DNA of 6,927 nt from Chlorobiota bacterium (GTDB lineage: Bacteria; Bacteroidota; Bacteroidia; Bacteroidales; F082), in contig JAUXBM010000097.1 in the NCBI GenBank assembly GCA_030619415.1, positions 1-6,927 on the forward strand, written 5' to 3'. The notes under the pieces are model-generated. The model was given only the letters and a program-made list of their open reading frames with translations. It did no database searches and was not told where the DNA came from. Below, piece after piece: positions 6,789-6,927 of this stretch. A program made the position numbers and the translations under genes. Every line of letters begins with the position of its first letter. Positions within the stretch are counted from its first letter, which is position 1.

Positions 6789-6796
6789 CAAAAGTA
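6789..6796 (-). promoter_or_regulatory. Bacteroidota-type -7 promoter element TACTTTTG
   Basis: On the minus strand TACTTTTG matches TAnnTTTG exactly and lies 25 nt before the ATG of the 300-residue secreted protein, giving a plausible short leader. No clean TTTG sits 19-21 nt upstream; the nearest TTTG is only 13 nt away, so the -33 half is weak. Its first T belongs to the T-run of the preceding terminator. Confidence 0.4.
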
Positions 6797-6829
6797 AAAA
6801 AGCCGCCAACAAATAGCAGCTAATCGGCT
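6796..6829 (-). terminator. Likely rho-independent terminator of the upstream minus-strand gene
   Basis: Read on the minus strand, AGCCG (6825-6829) pairs with CGGCT (6801-6805) and is followed by a run of six T. An alternative stem pairs GCCGAT with GTTGGC. The loop is long (19 nt in the first fold), so strength is uncertain. It lies 43 nt after the stop of the partial gene at 6872, as expected for its end. Confidence 0.5.
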
Positions 6830-6871
6830 AATTCAGAATGTTTTCAAATAGTTCGTGAAAAATGACTTGAT

Positions 6872-6927
6872 CTAATTTTCTTCGGCAAACCATTCGGCAT
6901 ACGAAGTCACCGTTTCGCGCAGAAGAA
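6872..6927 (-). CDS. C-terminal end of an unidentified protein (partial)
   Basis: The minus strand is open from the window edge through 17 codons to a TAG at 6872-6874, reading LLRETVTSYAEWFAEEN. The amphipathic helical ending resembles the C-termini of NAD-dependent epimerase/dihydroflavonol-reductase type SDR proteins (dtv-WF-en pattern), but this is weak pattern memory over 17 residues. The terminator-like hairpin downstream supports a real gene end here. The rest of the gene lies outside the window. Confidence 0.45.
   Translation of the reverse strand, partial: LLRETVTSYAEWFAEEN

Noticed and set aside
1..6927. CRISPR array, tRNA, rRNA or riboswitch
   Set aside because: I saw no regularly spaced repeats, no tRNA cloverleaf signature and no conserved riboswitch core on reading either strand.

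Overview
The window looks like chromosomal DNA of a Bacteroidota (Bacteroidetes) bacterium. The pointers are moderate-to-low GC, weak or absent Shine-Dalgarno sites before most genes, one good match to the Bacteroidota -7 promoter element TAnnTTTG, and an intergenic palindromic repeat of a type common in this phylum. The assignment is an inference from style, not from a marker gene.

Layout. (1) 7-1314, plus: a PLP-dependent fold-type III amino-acid decarboxylase related to diaminopimelate and carboxynorspermidine decarboxylases, with an altered substrate-site motif. (2) 1315-1644: a 330-base gap with a small hairpin just after the decarboxylase stop and a 131-bp MITE-like element (1401-1531). 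The element has 15-bp terminal inverted repeats, a perfect 5-bp target duplication and an inner long palindrome. (3) 1645-5858, plus: a tight three-gene operon of a urea-transporter/M23-peptidase fusion, a secreted TPR plus outer-membrane beta-barrel protein, and a secreted TPR protein. The intervals are 9 nt and a 13-nt overlap. (4) 5861-6763, minus: a secreted protein of unknown function, possibly a DUF302-like tandem, convergent with the operon and only 2 nt from it. (5) 6764-6927: the promoter of that gene, a likely rho-independent terminator, and the last 17 codons of another minus-strand gene that continues beyond the window.

The most interesting part is the operon. A UT-family urea channel is fused to an M23 zinc-endopeptidase domain that keeps all its metal and catalytic residues, followed by about 200 residues I do not recognise. 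It is translated next to an outer-membrane barrel and a periplasmic TPR protein, so the three products could span the whole envelope. No urease or other nitrogen-metabolism gene is visible here. The transported substrate and the reason for linking a channel to a cell-wall hydrolase are therefore open.
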